This document shows positions 1 through 12,210 of a stretch of DNA of 64,000 nt, piece by piece. The notes under the pieces are model-generated. The model saw nothing but the letters and a program-made list of their open reading frames with translations, did no database searches and had not been told where the DNA came from. Every line of letters begins with the position of its first letter. Position 1 is the first letter of the stretch. Source of the DNA: Salticus scenicus (taxonomy: Eukaryota > Arthropoda > Arachnida > Araneae > Salticidae); assembly GCA_963930645.1 (NCBI GenBank), contig OZ005654.1:267740700-267804699 (forward strand), written 5' to 3'. A program made the position numbers and the translations under genes.

Positions 1-245
1 GTAATGATAAGAAAATGTTTGGTGTGTCCCTGCACACGATTTTCAAATGGAATATACATCCAAAACTATACAGCTCATACCGCGTGGCTCATAAACATTT
101 ATTTCAAATTGCAAGTAAATAGCGTGATTTTTGCGGCCGCAATCGTGGTACATACAAATTCTTCCCATAGGCCGTAATGATAAGAAAAACTTTGGCGTGT
201 CCCTGTAAACGAACTACAAATGAAATGCACACCCAAAGCTAATCA
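1..245 (-). repeat. 173-bp monomer repeat, reverse copies
   Basis: Reverse-complement copies of the monomer that forms the arrays at 2.2-3.1 and 4.7-5.5 kb. Visible landmarks are GCGGCCGC (a NotI site, rare in DNA this AT-rich), the 'gtccctg' and 'cataggccgtaatgataag' blocks, and 'caaattgcaagtaaatagcg'. About one and a half monomers are present, and the copy is cut by the window edge. No coding function is inferred; open frames across this family are by-products of its composition. Confidence 0.85.
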
Positions 246-550
246 AATTATAGATATCAATTAGATGTTTAAATGTAGATGAAATTTAGACTTGTCTTTT
301 TCGTTATCTATAATATACTAGCAGACCCGGCCACGCGTTGCTGTGACTAAGTTATACGTTGAATTATATTGCAGTAAACTATTAATACAGACAAATTATT
401 ATTTACGAATAACGACGAAAACGTTGTAGCCGATGTAAAAACCCACAGGATTGAGATTTGAACCTTAGGTCAAAATTTAGAAACGATTGATAATAATTTT
501 CGTAGAGTTGATATTAAGCACAAATTAATTTTTTTTTAGGGTCTTATAAT
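246..550. other. unannotated AT-rich spacer
   Basis: No gene or repeat recognised. A slightly GC-richer phrase near 323-350 (cagacccggccacgcgttgc) may be the edge of another old repeat, but I could not link it to anything else in the window. Confidence 0.5.
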
Positions 551-1316
551 TTTTATTGGAGAAGTGATATATATTATTTCTAATGCTACTTAGGATAAAA
601 ATGCTAAAATGACTAATATATAAATTAAATTATTTTAAAATTCTATTAAAAGTATAAGAGAAGTAGACGATTTTAAAAATCATTTTTTATGTATGAGTGA
701 AATATAATGTCTAAAGCTATTTAGGATTAAAATGCTAAAAACACTAATATGTAATTTAACTTTTATTAACATTCTATTAAAAAAAAGTATAAAAAAGTAG
801 ACGATTTTAAAATCAATTTTTATGGAGGAGTGAAATCTAATATATGCTATAATGGACTAATTTTACTATCCGCGTTTGTAATGATCGACAGATGGCACTT
901 TTTCAGCTTTGTTGTTAGTAAATAAAATGGCATTTTTATTGGAGAAGTGATATATATTATTTCTAATGCTACTTAGGATAAAAATGCTAAAATGACTAAT
1001 ATATAAATTAAATTATTTTAAAATTCTATTAAAAGTATAAGAGAAGTAGACGATTTTAAAAATCATTTTTTATGTATGAGTGAAATATAATGTCTAAAGC
1101 TATTTAGGATTAAAATGCTAAAAACACTAATATGTAATTTAACTTTTATTAACATTCTATTAAAAAAAAAGTATAAAAAAGTAGACGATTTTAAAATCAA
1201 TTTTTATGGAGGAGTGAAATCTAATATATGCTATAATGGACTAATTTTACTATCCGCGTTTGTAATGATCGACAGATGGCGCTTTTTCAGCTTTGTTGTT
1301 AGTAAATAAAATGGCC
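551..1316. repeat. 383-bp tandem duplication, two units
   Basis: Unit 1 (551-933) is repeated almost exactly at 934-1316. Both begin 'ttttattggagaagtgat' and end 'gttgttagtaaataaaatgg'. The differences seen are single-base changes and one extra A in a poly-A stretch, so the duplication is recent. Each unit also has an internal half-repeat: the 'actaatat...taaa...gtagacgattttaaa' phrase occurs twice per unit. The 64-codon open frame at 1115-1309 is just one unit read in an open phase; its counterpart in the first unit does not support a gene. Confidence 0.9.
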
Positions 1317-2138
1317 TTGTGTATTAATTTTTGTTGTATTTGTATTACTACTTAATATTCGTGCTATAATTTCTCCGCCATCATGGAAAATTGATTGCTT
1401 TTGGAAATAATATTTCAGTTTATTTAACGTTCGATCGGAAGTAGTTTTTTAACTGAAGCTGAACAAATATTAGTTTCAAATCATCTGATTAATTTTTTAC
1501 TTTCATTAGCCGGAGCAACTGAAATTTAAATTTGTCATTTGGAAATAAATGGAAGCTTAATTCTGGATTTTTTTATTGTTGGAGTTACACTGTGGAACAC
1601 AACAGTAAGTGTTATATTTTTTACCGGATTTATTCATTTTTATTCAATAAATATATGTGAAACTAAATATCGGCCAGCAATGGCGTCTAGATGAATTCGA
1701 AAGCTATGCATGTTAATTGTAATTTCACCTTAGCCCACCAGAGGGCGAGCATTTCATTACAATCGCGGATAGAATGACCTCATCATTTTAAATATTTTAA
1801 GGATGGCAACAGCTGTAGTTATAAAAAGGAAAACAATATGGCTAAACCAGAAAAATAAGTAAATTTCATAAATATTTTAAAACTTTAAAATAGGACATCT
1901 TATGAAATATTGGACATTTTAAGTAAATACATGTATCATTTTAAAGAGAAAAAGATTATGGAAAAGTTTAGTATATTTTAACGAAGTGATGAGAAGGTTT
2001 TGAGTATGTTAAAATTTTAATAGAAAATTTAAGTTAAAAAAGATGGGAAACATTGAGGATTAAGATAAGAATAATTATAAGAAAAAAAAAAAAAAACAAG
2101 CTTTTTATACACCATGTTTTTCAATTTTAATATACTAA
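1317..2138. other. AT-rich spacer
   Basis: No coding or structural feature recognised. It contains a poly-A run near 2082-2096. Confidence 0.5.
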
Positions 2139-4558
2139 TTGCCGAAACATCAGTGGAGGCCCTCTGTTGAGACTCAAAACGGTTTTGGGCTGTGTCTGTG
2201 TGTCTGTCTGTCTTTCTGTCTGTCGCGCGATAGCGGCCGCAAAAATAGCGCTATTGACTTGAAATTTGGTACACATGTTCATGAGCCCCACGAAATCTGC
2301 TGTATAGTTTTTGGCATGTATTCCATTTGTAGTTCGTATACAGGGACACGCCAAACTTTTTCTTATCATTACGGCCTAAGGGAGGAATTTGTATGTATCG
2401 CGGTAGCAGCCGCAAAAATAGCGCTATTGACTTGCAATTTGGTACACCTGTTCATGAGCCCCACGAAATAAGCTGTATAGTTTTTGGTATGTATTCCATT
2501 TGTAGTTCGTATACAGGGACACGCCAATGTTTTTCTTATCATCACGGCCTAAGGGAGGAATTTGTATGTATCGCGATAGCGGCCACAAAAAGCACACTAC
2601 TGATTTGCAATTTGGTACACATATTCATGAGCCCAACGGAATCAGCTGTATAATTTTATACGTGTATTCCATTTGTAGTTCGTGTACAGGGACACGCCAA
2701 AGTTTTTCAATCATTAAGGCCTATGGGAAGAATATGCATGTACCGCGATAGCCACCGCAAAAATCAAGCAATCGACTTCCAATTTTTGCCGAAACGTCAG
2801 TGGAGGCCCTCTGTTGAGACTCAAAAGGATTTTGTGTTCCGTCTGTCCGTCTGTCTGTCGTGCGATAGTGGCCGCAAATATCACGCTATTGACTTGAAAT
2901 TTGGTACACATGTTCATGATCCCCACGAATTCAGCTGTATAGATTTGGGTATGGATTCCATTTGTAGTTCGTGTACAGGGGCCAAAGTTTTTTTTATCAT
3001 TACGGCCTATAGGAAGAATTTGTATGTACCGCAATAGCGGCCGCAAAAGTCCTTCGATTGACTTGCAAATTGGCGCACACGTTCCAGCTTTGCATATAAA
3101 CCAAACGATGTTAAATTTGGAACAATTATTAATTTTAAACGCAAAATAAGCTCAATAGTTTTTACTGGTGTATACAATGTTTATGGTTTGTTTACAGAGA
3201 CATAAGAAACAAATTCGTAACATTAGAGCCTATGGACAAACTTTTATTTAAGCGCGCTGTTTAATGCGTTTATGCTGAACTGAACTTAATAAAATTAACA
3301 TACATATATGAAGATGCTTAAAATTATGTTTAGTTTTTAAAAAGGTTATGTATAGACTAAATAATTTATGGGACCACACAAAATAATTCCGAGTATGTAC
3401 TGTAATCATCCAAATGATGTCAAATTAGTTTGAAAAATTAATGAGTTATACTTAATTAACTTTATTCTTATTATTGGCGTTTATAATGAGTGTGGCTACT
3501 TTTCCGGGATACATAAAATAATTTCGTGCTATTACGATCTATAGTCGATATTTCTTAAAAGTTTATTTTAACATGGTTACACCCCATCAAATATAATGAA
3601 ATTTTATTAGAATTTTAAAAGCATGTTTTCCTACTGAAAATTGTGGGCATAGAATTGATAATTAGTTTAAAGATTACGCACAATATTTCCGATATGCTAT
3701 GTAATTTTTTTTTTTTGTATGAAATTTGATACTTATGAAATTTGGTATTTATGAATTTCAGGGAAATAATACAAGACCGTCGTTTATTAAGAGACATATT
3801 GTCGCGTACTTGGTGTTTCGTAAGTTGTCCGAGAATGAAAAGCAAACTTGCGAAAATTCAGTGAATTATTCACAGAAAGTTCCAGAAAAATACAGGTCTA
3901 TAAACCAAGTATCAGCTTTAATTCAACCAGTAAACATAGCTTAAGCAACAGCCGTTAACAGCAAAACAAGAGTACAAACTATTTATCAATAACACATAAA
4001 GCAAGTCTCATTCAAAGAGGCTCAAAGCAAAGCAAGCATTTAACGAAACTGGCACAGATCTGAGATTGGCCGCCTTGGTTAAAAAAATGCTCCTTTTATA
4101 CTATTCTATCGAACACAGACTGTTCCGGAAAATTCTCGTATCTCATCAGCCAATGAGATTAGAGCTTCCATATTTGGTATATCCGCGTCAAAGTCGCCAA
4201 AAATATCGCCATGGAGGGAAACAGTCGCCAAATTTTTCGCCAAATCCATTTTTCTTCCCTTATTGGAGCTTTTTAATGCGTTTTCAAAGGAAAATTAGGC
4301 TATTTTTACTCTAAAACGACTAGAAATGCACAAAATTAGCATTTTATCGACTTACTAAGCCTCTTTGATATAATTGATACAAAAATAAATGCAATTATTT
4401 GGAGGGCCGCATGTCCCCTCAGGAATGTATCTGATTATGGTAATAAGTCGATCGAATCAATATATACTATCATATAATAAGGAATAAGTAAAAATGACCT
4501 ATTGAATAATGTCTGATGCAAATAGGGCGTTGAGGCTCATGATCTGCAGATCCACAAG
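2139..4558 (+). mobile_element. pearl/HINE-like composite repeat, copy 1
   Basis: Starts with TTGCCGAAACATCAGTGG, then a (CTGT)n-type tract (2191-2224), then 173-bp monomers starting at about 2226, 2399, 2572 and 2744. A second header (TTGCCGAAACGTCAGTGG at 2787) interrupts the fourth monomer and restarts a tract and two more monomers. A non-repetitive tail follows to 4558, ending with the palindrome GATCTGCAGATC plus 'cacaagt'. The copy at 4603-6751 has the same order, so the boundaries come from comparison. A short header, a tetranucleotide tract, a tandem core and a terminal palindrome resemble mollusc pearl/CvA elements and Helentron-associated interspersed elements. That assignment is inference; no Rep/helicase is present. 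Relative to copy 2 it has about 520 extra bp (3540-4045) and lacks a piece near 3107. Confidence 0.75.
2226..3060 (+). repeat. 173-bp monomer array, copy 1
   Basis: Successive CGCGATAGCGGCCGC-type monomer starts are spaced 173, 173 and 172 bp, then about 169 bp after the internal header. Conserved monomer blocks are 'gacttgaaatttggtacaca', 'catgagccccacgaaat', 'tccatttgtagttcgt', 'acagggacacgcc' and 'tcattacggcctatggga'. Several monomers are open in more than one frame on both strands because the unit lacks stop codons. I do not regard these as proteins. Confidence 0.9.
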
Positions 4559-4602
4559 TAATTAACTAATTAAAAGCCAAAATGATAAATATTCTATCAT
4601 AG
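4559..4602. other. spacer between the two composite repeats
   Basis: About 44 bp of AT-rich sequence separates the tail of copy 1 from the header of copy 2. The two copies are therefore nearly back to back in direct orientation. Confidence 0.6.
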
Positions 4603-6751
4603 TTGCCGAAACGTCAGTGGTGGCCCTCTGTTGAGACTCAAAACGGTTTTGGGCTGTGTCTGTCTGTCTGTCTGTCGCGCGATAGCGGCCGCAAAAATAG
4701 AGCTAATGACTTGAAATTTGGTACACATGTTCATGAGCCCCACGAAATCAGCTGTATAGTTTTTGGTATGTATTCCATTTGTAGTTCGTATACAGGGACA
4801 CGCCAAAGTTTTTCTTATCATTACGGCCTATTGGAGGAATTTATATGTACCGCAATAGCGGCCACAATAACCATGCTATTGATTTGCAATTCGGTACACA
4901 TATTCATGAGCCCAACGAAATTAGCTGTATAGTTTTAGGTGTGTATTCCGTTTGTAGTTCGTGTACAGGGACACGCCAAAGTTTTTCCTATCATTACGGC
5001 CTATGGGAAGAATATGTATGTACCGCGATAGCCACCGCAAAATTCAAGCTATTGACTTCCATTTTTTGCCGAAACGTCAGTGGAGGCCCTCTGTTGAGAC
5101 TCAAAAGGATTTTGGATTCCGTCTGTCCGTCTGTCTGTCTGTCGCGCAATAGCGGCCGCAAAAATCACGCTATTGACTTGAAGTTTGTTACACATGTTCA
5201 TGATCCCCACGAAATTAGCTGTATAGTTTTGGGTGTGCATTCCATTTGTAGTTCGTGTACAGGGACACTCCAAAGTTTTTTTTTTCATTACGGCCTATGG
5301 GAAGAATTTGTATGTACCGCGATAGCGGCCCCAAAAAATCACACTATTGACTTGCAATTCGGTACATTTATTCATGATCCGAACGGAATTAGTTGTATAG
5401 TGTTAGGTGTGTATTCCATTTGTCGTTCGTGTATAGGGACACACTAAAGTGTTTGTTATCCTTACGGCCTATGGGAAGAACTTGTATGTGCCGCAATAGC
5501 GACCGCAAAAATCCTTCGATTGACTTGCAAATTGCGTATATGTTCCAGCTTTGCATATAAGTAGCTGTATAATTTTTATTGCTATATTGTTTATAAACTG
5601 TGTACAGGGACACGCCAAAATTCTTAACATTGCGGCATAAGGGGTGAATTTCGTTTAAACGCATTTTAATATCATTACTTTGCAATGAAGAAAATGAAAC
5701 TAGCGTACGTGAGTAAGATGCTTAAACTTATGCTGTTTGAAGAAAATATGTGCTCTTAAGCTTTCTAATTAATATTCAGGACCTTACAAAAGTGTTCTGA
5801 CAATGTCACATAGTTATCCAAACGATGTTAAATTTGCAACAATTATTAATTTTAAACGCAAAATAAGATGAAAAAATTTTACTGGTGTATACAGTGTTTA
5901 TGGTTTGTTTACAGAGACACAGGAAAGAATTTCGTAACATTAGAGCCTATGCACAAATTTTTATTTAAGCGCGCACAATTAATGCGTTTATGCTGAATTG
6001 AACTTAATAAAATTAACATACATTATAAAGATGCTTGAAATCATGTTTACTGTTAAAAAAGTTTATGTATAAACTAAATAATTTATGGGACCACACAAAA
6101 TAATTCCGAGTATGTTCAGCAATCATCCAAATGATGTCAAATTAGTTTGAAAAAATAATGAGTTATAATTAATTAGGTTAATTCTTATTATTGGCGTTTA
6201 TAATGACTGTGGCTACTTTTCCAGGATACATAAAAGAATTTCGTACTATTACTGACACAGATCTGAGACTGACCGCTTTGGCGAAAATAATGCTCCTTTT
6301 GTGCTTTTCTAACGAACACAGACTGTTCTGGAAAATTCTCGTATCACATGAGCCAATGAGATTAGAGCTTCCACATTTTGTATATCCCTAATAAGGATTT
6401 TCTCGCCAAGGTCGCCAAAAAAATCGCCAACTATGGAATTGTCGCCAAATTTGGCGCCAAATCCATTTCTTCCCTTATTGGAGCTTTTTAATGCGTTTTT
6501 AAAGGTAAATTAGGCTCTTTTAATGCTAAAACGACTAGAAATGCACAAAATTAGCATTTTAACAACTTACTAAACCTCTTTCAAAGAAATTATGCAAAAA
6601 TGAATCCAATTATTTACAATTCCGTAACACTTTATATGATATACAAATAGGTATAAAAAGGGAGATAGAGCGGGGGGTTAAATAAAAATAGCCTATTGAA
6701 TAATGTCTGATGCTAATAGGACGTTGAGGCTCCTGATCTGCAGATCCACTA
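4603..6751 (+). mobile_element. pearl/HINE-like composite repeat, copy 2
   Basis: Same order as copy 1: header at 4603, (CTGT)n to about 4675, monomers from 4678, 4851 and 5024, a second header at 5067, monomers from 5145, 5318 and 5492, then the tail. Tail landmarks shared with copy 1 include 'ccaaacgatgttaaattt', 'ttattattggcgtttataat', 'cacagatctgaga', 'caatgagattagagcttcca' and 'attgaataatgtctgatg'. The 3' end has GATCTGCAGATC followed by 'cactagt'. A palindrome followed by CTAG is what a Helitron 3' end (hairpin then CTRR) looks like, but the 5' end does not show a clear TC start. Confidence 0.75.
4678..5530 (+). repeat. 173-bp monomer array, copy 2
   Basis: Monomer starts are 173, 173, (internal header) 173 and 174 bp apart. 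The internal header sits at the same point within the monomer as in copy 1, so the two-header structure predates the separation of the copies. The 200-codon frame at 4845-5447 runs through monomers and header alike; it is a consequence of the repeat, not a gene. Confidence 0.9.
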
Positions 6752-6834
6752 GTTTGAAGTCAAATTTGTTTTCAAATGTCTAAATAAAATATGTGATATA
6801 AGACAATAATATGTTGCAGCGGAATAGATTTCAT

Positions 6835-7118
6835 TTCTGTCATCCTTGGCGAAAAAAGAATATCACCAAATTATCTGGCGAAAATATTTAATTCCTTTCA
6901 AAAATCATGGTTATTTTATCAACTTATATTGAAAGAGTAATGAATAATTTGAAACAATATTTCGTACAATACATATTACATGTCATGTATACGTACAATG
7001 AATAATACATATTGCATTTCGTACAATATATACATCTGACATGTATATTTTCGTGTTACGCGTTTGATCGCCAAATGCAAAAAAAAAAAAAAAAAAAAAA
7101 AAAGCCAAGGACGACAGA
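6835..7118 (+). repeat. dispersed repeat, inverted partner at 63.1-63.3 kb
   Basis: Matches the reverse complement of about 63118-63335. Shared blocks include 'ccttggcgaaaaaa', 'aaattatctggc', 'gattattttgataag' (diverged), 'catgtatattttcgtg' and 'gatcgccaaatgcaaaa'. The partner lies inside a foldback element at 62.7-63.7 kb, so this is probably the interior of a second, degraded copy of that family. A 24-bp poly-A run (7080-7103) has grown inside it. Confidence 0.65.
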
Positions 7119-7814
7119 GTTTTGAAATTTAAAATTAAAATTTTGTCAATTTTACAGCAAAATAACTCAATCTAACGCACGCGATAACTAATACATATCC
7201 ATACACAAATATGAGGATTAAAATCGGGAAATAAATTTCCTCGAATTTTAATAATTAAAAAAAAAAAAAAAATCCAAAGGGCGATTAACAAAGGAAATCT
7301 TTTTCTTTGCCGCACAGACGGCCAGTGAGTCACACTTCGCTTGTGTATAGAACTCATAGATATAGTATAGTAGATAAAAGAGTGACCATTGTGGAGAAAA
7401 ATTGATTCCTTTTCACTTGGGAAAAGACGACGTTTTTACCAGAAAATGGCCGTCTTTTTCCGAGTGAATGCACACGGGAATACATACGAATATTTTTGCA
7501 AATAAATTTTATGAATAATATATTTACTAAAGGTGAATGAAGAACTCCAGATACAGATTCAAATTCATATATATATATATATTTTCTATACCACCTAATG
7601 GCTGATTCCAAAGCTTTTTTCCGGCATCAAAAATCTTTGTACGATAACATGGGGATGATAGATCGATATATATTACTATATCTGTGATAGAACTACATCA
7701 GCACTTTATCAAAGTGTATAAAAACGTCAATTTTCATAATTTATTTTTTTATAATTTTTTAACGTTCACGCTTGATTAAATGTATTTATTTTTATGTCGA
7801 AAGATAATGAACTC

Positions 7815-7851
<37 letters not shown>

Positions 7852-8360
7852 AACAATTAAATTTATGGAACTCACTGATATTTTGGAGAAACTGTAACAA
7901 AGGGCTATAATTAACAAATAATTGCAATAAAAAAATATTGTGACAATAAATTGAGATAAAAATTATCCTGTCGCTTAAGTTGGACCAAAGTGCACACAGT
8001 GTGCAAAATTTCATTAAAATCGGTTCCTTAGTTCAGGAGTTTATCGCGTACAAACATCGTGACACGTAATTTATATATGTATACAGATGTACATGTTATA
8101 TCAAAACAAGGTTTAGACATTTCCAATACGTATTTGATGTAACAAGTTCAATTATTGGAGATTTGGAGATTTAACAGACATCTAATGAATGTAAAAATAA
8201 CTGACATATGTCTATTAGATATCTGTGGGATGTTTATAGAAGTCAAATGGATGATTTTTAAACTTTCATAGACGTCTTATGGATATAAGTGGCTGTGTGG
8301 TGTAAGAGTATTTGAAATTATAGCTTTAGTTATTACAAAAAAGCGTATCTTTGCATGTTA
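7119..8360. other. AT-rich spacer with homopolymers
   Basis: No gene recognised. It contains poly-A at 7258-7272, (TA)n at 7566-7581 and a poly-T run at 7818-7849. A loosely repeated phrase around 8170-8285 ('agacatctaatg', 'gtctattagatatctg', 'agacgtcttatgg') may be a decayed short tandem repeat. Confidence 0.5.
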
Positions 8361-8701
8361 TGGCCATATCACACGAGAGACTTTCGTTCAGCATTTTACT
8401 AAACACAGCATTATACCCAACATAGCCTGATTTTGTTCAAGGACAGCAAGTTTTCGGAGGATCAACTTTTACGAAACCGTTTAGAAAAAGTTGAGTATGT
8501 TGAGCGTGCTGATCAAAATTGACCAATAGGAGGAATAGACAGGATTTTTTCCTGGAATACCTTTAGAGAAGGGAATACATCACGCTATCGATTTGGGGGA
8601 ACCCTATACGGACAGCTGACCGGTTTCTCGTTCGTTCAACATAGTGAGCATGTTGCGTATAATGTTGTGTTGAGTATATATGCTCCCGTGTGATATGGCC
8701 A
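8361..8701. mobile_element. TIR MITE, copy 1
   Basis: 341 bp, starting TGGCCATATCACACG and ending with its reverse complement, flanked on both sides by TA. The ends stay loosely similar inward: 'ttcgttcagcat...cagcattatacccaacat' on the left against 'ttcgttcaacat...gttgcgtataatgttgtg' reversed on the right. There is no ORF. The TA flanks would suit a Tc1/mariner-mobilised MITE, but copy 2 does not keep TA on both sides, so the family is uncertain. Confidence 0.85.
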
Positions 8702-8832
8702 TACAGCCAAAGAAATTTTGTAAATGCAAGTAAATATTATTATTATTTCTACCATCTATTAAAAACAAATTAATAAATATTTTAACAGCCGTTGCAAAAC
8801 ACAATATTTGAAAACATAAAATTATTACTGTA

Positions 8833-8858
8833 AAAAAAAAAAAAAAAAAAAAAAAAAA
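8833..8858. repeat. poly-A run
   Basis: A 26-base A homopolymer between the two MITE copies. It causes a spurious poly-Phe frame on the minus strand. Confidence 0.9.
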
Positions 8859-8904
8859 TCAAAATCAAGTAAAAGGAGCATCAAGAACTTATCTTCCTTA
8901 CTTA

Positions 8905-9272
8905 TGGCCATATCAAACGAGATACTTTCGTTCAGCATTTTACTAAACACAGCATTATACCCAACACACCCAGCCTGATTTTGTTCAAGGACAGCAAGTT
9001 TTCGGATGATCAACTTTTACGAAACGGTTTAGAAAAAACTGAGTATGTTGAGCGTGCTGATCAAAATTGACCAATAGGAGGAATAAATAGGGTTTTTTTT
9101 TTATTTTATTATTATTTTTTTTTCCTGGAATACCTTTAGAGAAGGGAATACATCACGCTATCAATTTGGGGGAACCCTACGGACAGCTGACCGGATTCTC
9201 GTTCGTTCAGCATAGTCAACATGTTGCGTATAATGTTGTGTTGAGTATATATGCTCCCGTTTGATATGACCA
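8905..9272. mobile_element. TIR MITE, copy 2
   Basis: 368 bp, same orientation and about 90 percent identical by eye to the copy at 8361-8701. It has an extra T-rich stretch (9092-9122) inserted inside. The left end reads TGGCCATATCAAACG and the right end CGTTTGATATGACCA, so the compensating changes keep the terminal pairing. The immediate flanks read TTA on both sides. Confidence 0.85.
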
Positions 9273-11339
9273 TTAGGTTCATAGAGAAGATTGACCTACC
9301 TCTTCTGCTTTTTATGCCCTTGCTTTGGCAGGAAATATTTCTTTATTCACATGTTGAAGGAAGATAGACTCTTTTGATACTAGTCCTAGACGATATTGTT
9401 ACAGTAATTTAAAAAAATCCTTCATGTTTCTACCTAGACAAAAATTGTTTTAGTACTTATATTTTATTTAACACAAATGTATGAGAAGTTTGCATGGTTT
9501 TACACTATATAAATCAACGATTAAATTTATTAAATTATGAAAAATCTAACCTAAAAGTGTGAAAAAATCAAACAAACTTTTTAAAAGATCAATAAAATTC
9601 CTACATCAATAAGATCATATGGTAAGCTTTACACTTTTAATTTTTTAAAGCATCAATAAATATAAAGAAATTAAAAAACGTGTATAAATGCATAATGTAC
9701 CGAAATGATGTTACATATAAGAGATGCAGTTTTGTAAGTATATGTCAAAACTGAAGATATTATAGATTTCGCAGTTATTGTAATAATCATTTAAATTTAT
9801 TTAACAAAACAAATATTAATATTTATAAAATAAACTGAAATTTTGGTGTAAAACCAAATAAATTCGCATGTTGTATTAAAAATATTATGCATTAAAAATT
9901 CGTTTCATTTTTAATCCATTCAATTACAAACAAGAGTATTATCTATTGTATTAATTTCTTTTTAATTCTGAAACTCGAAATTAAATTATCAAAAGATTTT
10001 CCTCTTTTTTTACGAAAATATTTGTTTAAACCTTCTCTTTATATTTTTTCCTAGGATAAAAATATTACTTTTATTTCAAGCATAAAGTCATAATTACATT
10101 AAACAAATATTAAAGGGGAAAAAAATGACGTGGAAATAAGCCAAAATTTCTCTAATGCTTCTAGAAAAGCAACAAACCTTGAACGTTTTCACAGAAAATT
10201 CAAATAGATTGTATTTTTCTTTTTTGAAAAAAATTATAGGTAATATTAAATTTAATGAAAATACATTATATTTTTAATTTAAATAAGTATTAACTAGATT
10301 AACTTTTGGAATTCCGTAATAGTTTTAAAATAATCCTCTAGAAATATTAATATATGTATTACACTTTTTATATCAGTGTAATGAATTTTATATATTATGT
10401 GAATGAAATCACAAAACATGATTCGACATTATGCAATACATTACATGAAAACACTGTATATTTCGACAATGAATATGCAAAACGACATTCATATAAACGA
10501 CATGAATGTAATGATAAATACATTAAAATTTGTTTTAAATTTTACGTTCTATATTACGACACAAAATAATTGATGAAAATATTTTGAAAAATATATAAAA
10601 TTTGATAAAAATAAGTTACCAGTTTGTACAGTGTAACTAATAGAATGGCTGTGTAATTCTCGTATTTTGCTTGTTACAACTATACATGTATTTAATTTGA
10701 TTATAAAATTAAATATTTATACATCATGCAGGTATTTAACTTTAGAATAACTAGCATAAACAACAGGTGCTACCGCTACGCTCAACTTTACAACGCTTAA
10801 TGGAAAGTTATATATAAGCTTTTGCAGCGTATAAGTACAACGCAATTAATATTTCAGGTGGCTATTTTGAAAATCTGTATTGATCAATTTAGATTAATAT
10901 AAATCAAAATATGATGCTTTTATACGTCAATTGTACTGTTTATGGAAAAGGCATGGTTAGTTTGTTTCCTAAGCTGGAAAACAAAAGCACAAATTATGAT
11001 TTTTAAAATGACTATTATAAAAATTCTATTCTTAGTCAATTTGGCTGCGTATCGTACGAAAGGTGGCACTGAAGCACTTTTGGGTAATTTTCCTGATGGT
11101 TATATCCCATCATCTATTAGATAAATTGCCCAAAACTGTATACTTTAAATCTTTATTTTGAAAATGTATATTGATTAAATGTTTGTGCAAGTTAATTGGT
11201 ACGAGATGCTATCATACAGTACATTACAAAAGAAAGTTTTGTGATAGACATTTCTTTTCATAGTTTCGAAGTACGAGTAAAATGAGATGTAAAAACAATC
11301 TATTGTATTAAGAATTTTACAATGTGTGACAGTTTTTTT
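9273..11339. other. gene-poor AT-rich stretch
   Basis: No gene recognised. Short open frames (10354-10569, 10942-11124) lack any family resemblance and have the base composition of their surroundings. Around 11040-11165 a phrase ('ggtggcactg', 'tcccatcatctattag', 'aattgcccaaaactgta') is loosely repeated at 28510-28610, suggesting an old dispersed repeat. Confidence 0.5.
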
Positions 11340-11560
11340 TTTTTTTTCAACTTGTTCATTTTTAACATTTTCCAATGAAATTGAAAATTATTTATGATTT
11401 CGGTTTATTTGTGCGTCTATCCGTCTGTGTTTTTAACGCGCCAATATTTCTCGAATACCTTGAAACTGATAGATTTTAACGATTCTTACTGTAGTATTTT
11501 ATTTATTGAAAGTCGGATGAATAGCACTAAATTTTGGCTACGTATTCCACGTATTTAAAA
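11340..11560 (+). repeat. dispersed repeat, partner at 18.7 kb
   Basis: The phrase 'tttttaacattttccaatgaaattgaaaatt...gatttcggttt' followed by a (GTCT)-like stub matches 18715-18790. Both then diverge into text resembling the post-microsatellite portion of the 173-bp family ('tcgaataccttgaaactgat', 'tttgtttacagg' at the partner). It is probably a decayed member of that broad repeat class. Confidence 0.5.
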
Positions 11561-11878
11561 AGGATTTGTTTCTCTTCTTTTTTCTTTCGTTCTTTCTTTT
11601 TTTTAGGGGGGGGGGTGACCACTTTTATTATTTTAAATAAGTAATTGTTGAGTTTTTGAGAAAGGCTTTTCTTTTGACAAAAGTAGGCAGTATTTTGTAT
11701 CTTTTATTTTTAATTCTGTAAATTCAATATATATATATATATATACATATAGTTTTTTTTTTTTTTTTTTTTTTGAGCGAGAGATATTAAAAGGTTAAAT
11801 GTATCACACACAACAACTCAAAATTGCATAAGATGTAATGGACTCATATAAAAGCTCGACATATAGCTTCGAAATGAA

Positions 11879-12190
11879 TTAACCCCTTAAGTACCCCCTC
11901 TCGCTAAGCCGAGGTGTTAACTCTCCCGGTCGTATATATGTGCTTTTCCGAAATACGAACCTTTATGTTGCGCTACAGCCAGTGGAACAATTCACACGGT
12001 TTTAGAATGGAATTAAATGATCGTGAAAATGTTTTTAAAAGATTTACTTATTCCAGAGAAGATGTGAAGTGAAAGGATTCGGAGAAGGGGTGTTTCTGGA
12101 ACAGTAAACGTATAACAACTCGCGCCTGTGTGAAAAATGTGGCACTGGAAGGTGAATCTCGTAATTTTTAGTTGGCAGGTAAGGAGTTAA
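11879..12190. mobile_element. TTAA-flanked piggyBac-like MITE
   Basis: TTAA occurs at 11879 (followed by CCCCTTAAG), again at 11917 (followed by CTCTCCCGGTC), and at 12187 after 'ggtaaggag'. Either left TTAA could be the boundary; reading inward from 12187 gives CTCCTTACCTGCC. A TTAA target duplication with CCCTT-type ends is the piggyBac signature. There is no ORF. The interior phrase 'atgtgcttttccgaaatacg' repeats 283 bp downstream and, diverged, at 22.46 kb. Confidence 0.55.
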
Positions 12191-12210
12191 AAGAAATTAC
12201 AATGTTATAA

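Noticed and set aside
2127..3046. Open frames on both strands through the 173-bp arrays (up to 200 codons at 4845-5447)
   Set aside because: They recur with each monomer, run through headers and microsatellites alike, and are open in several frames at once; they reflect a unit without stops, not proteins.
2139..6751. CRISPR-like array
   Set aside because: The 173-bp units are long, continuous monomers without unique spacers, in clearly eukaryotic DNA.
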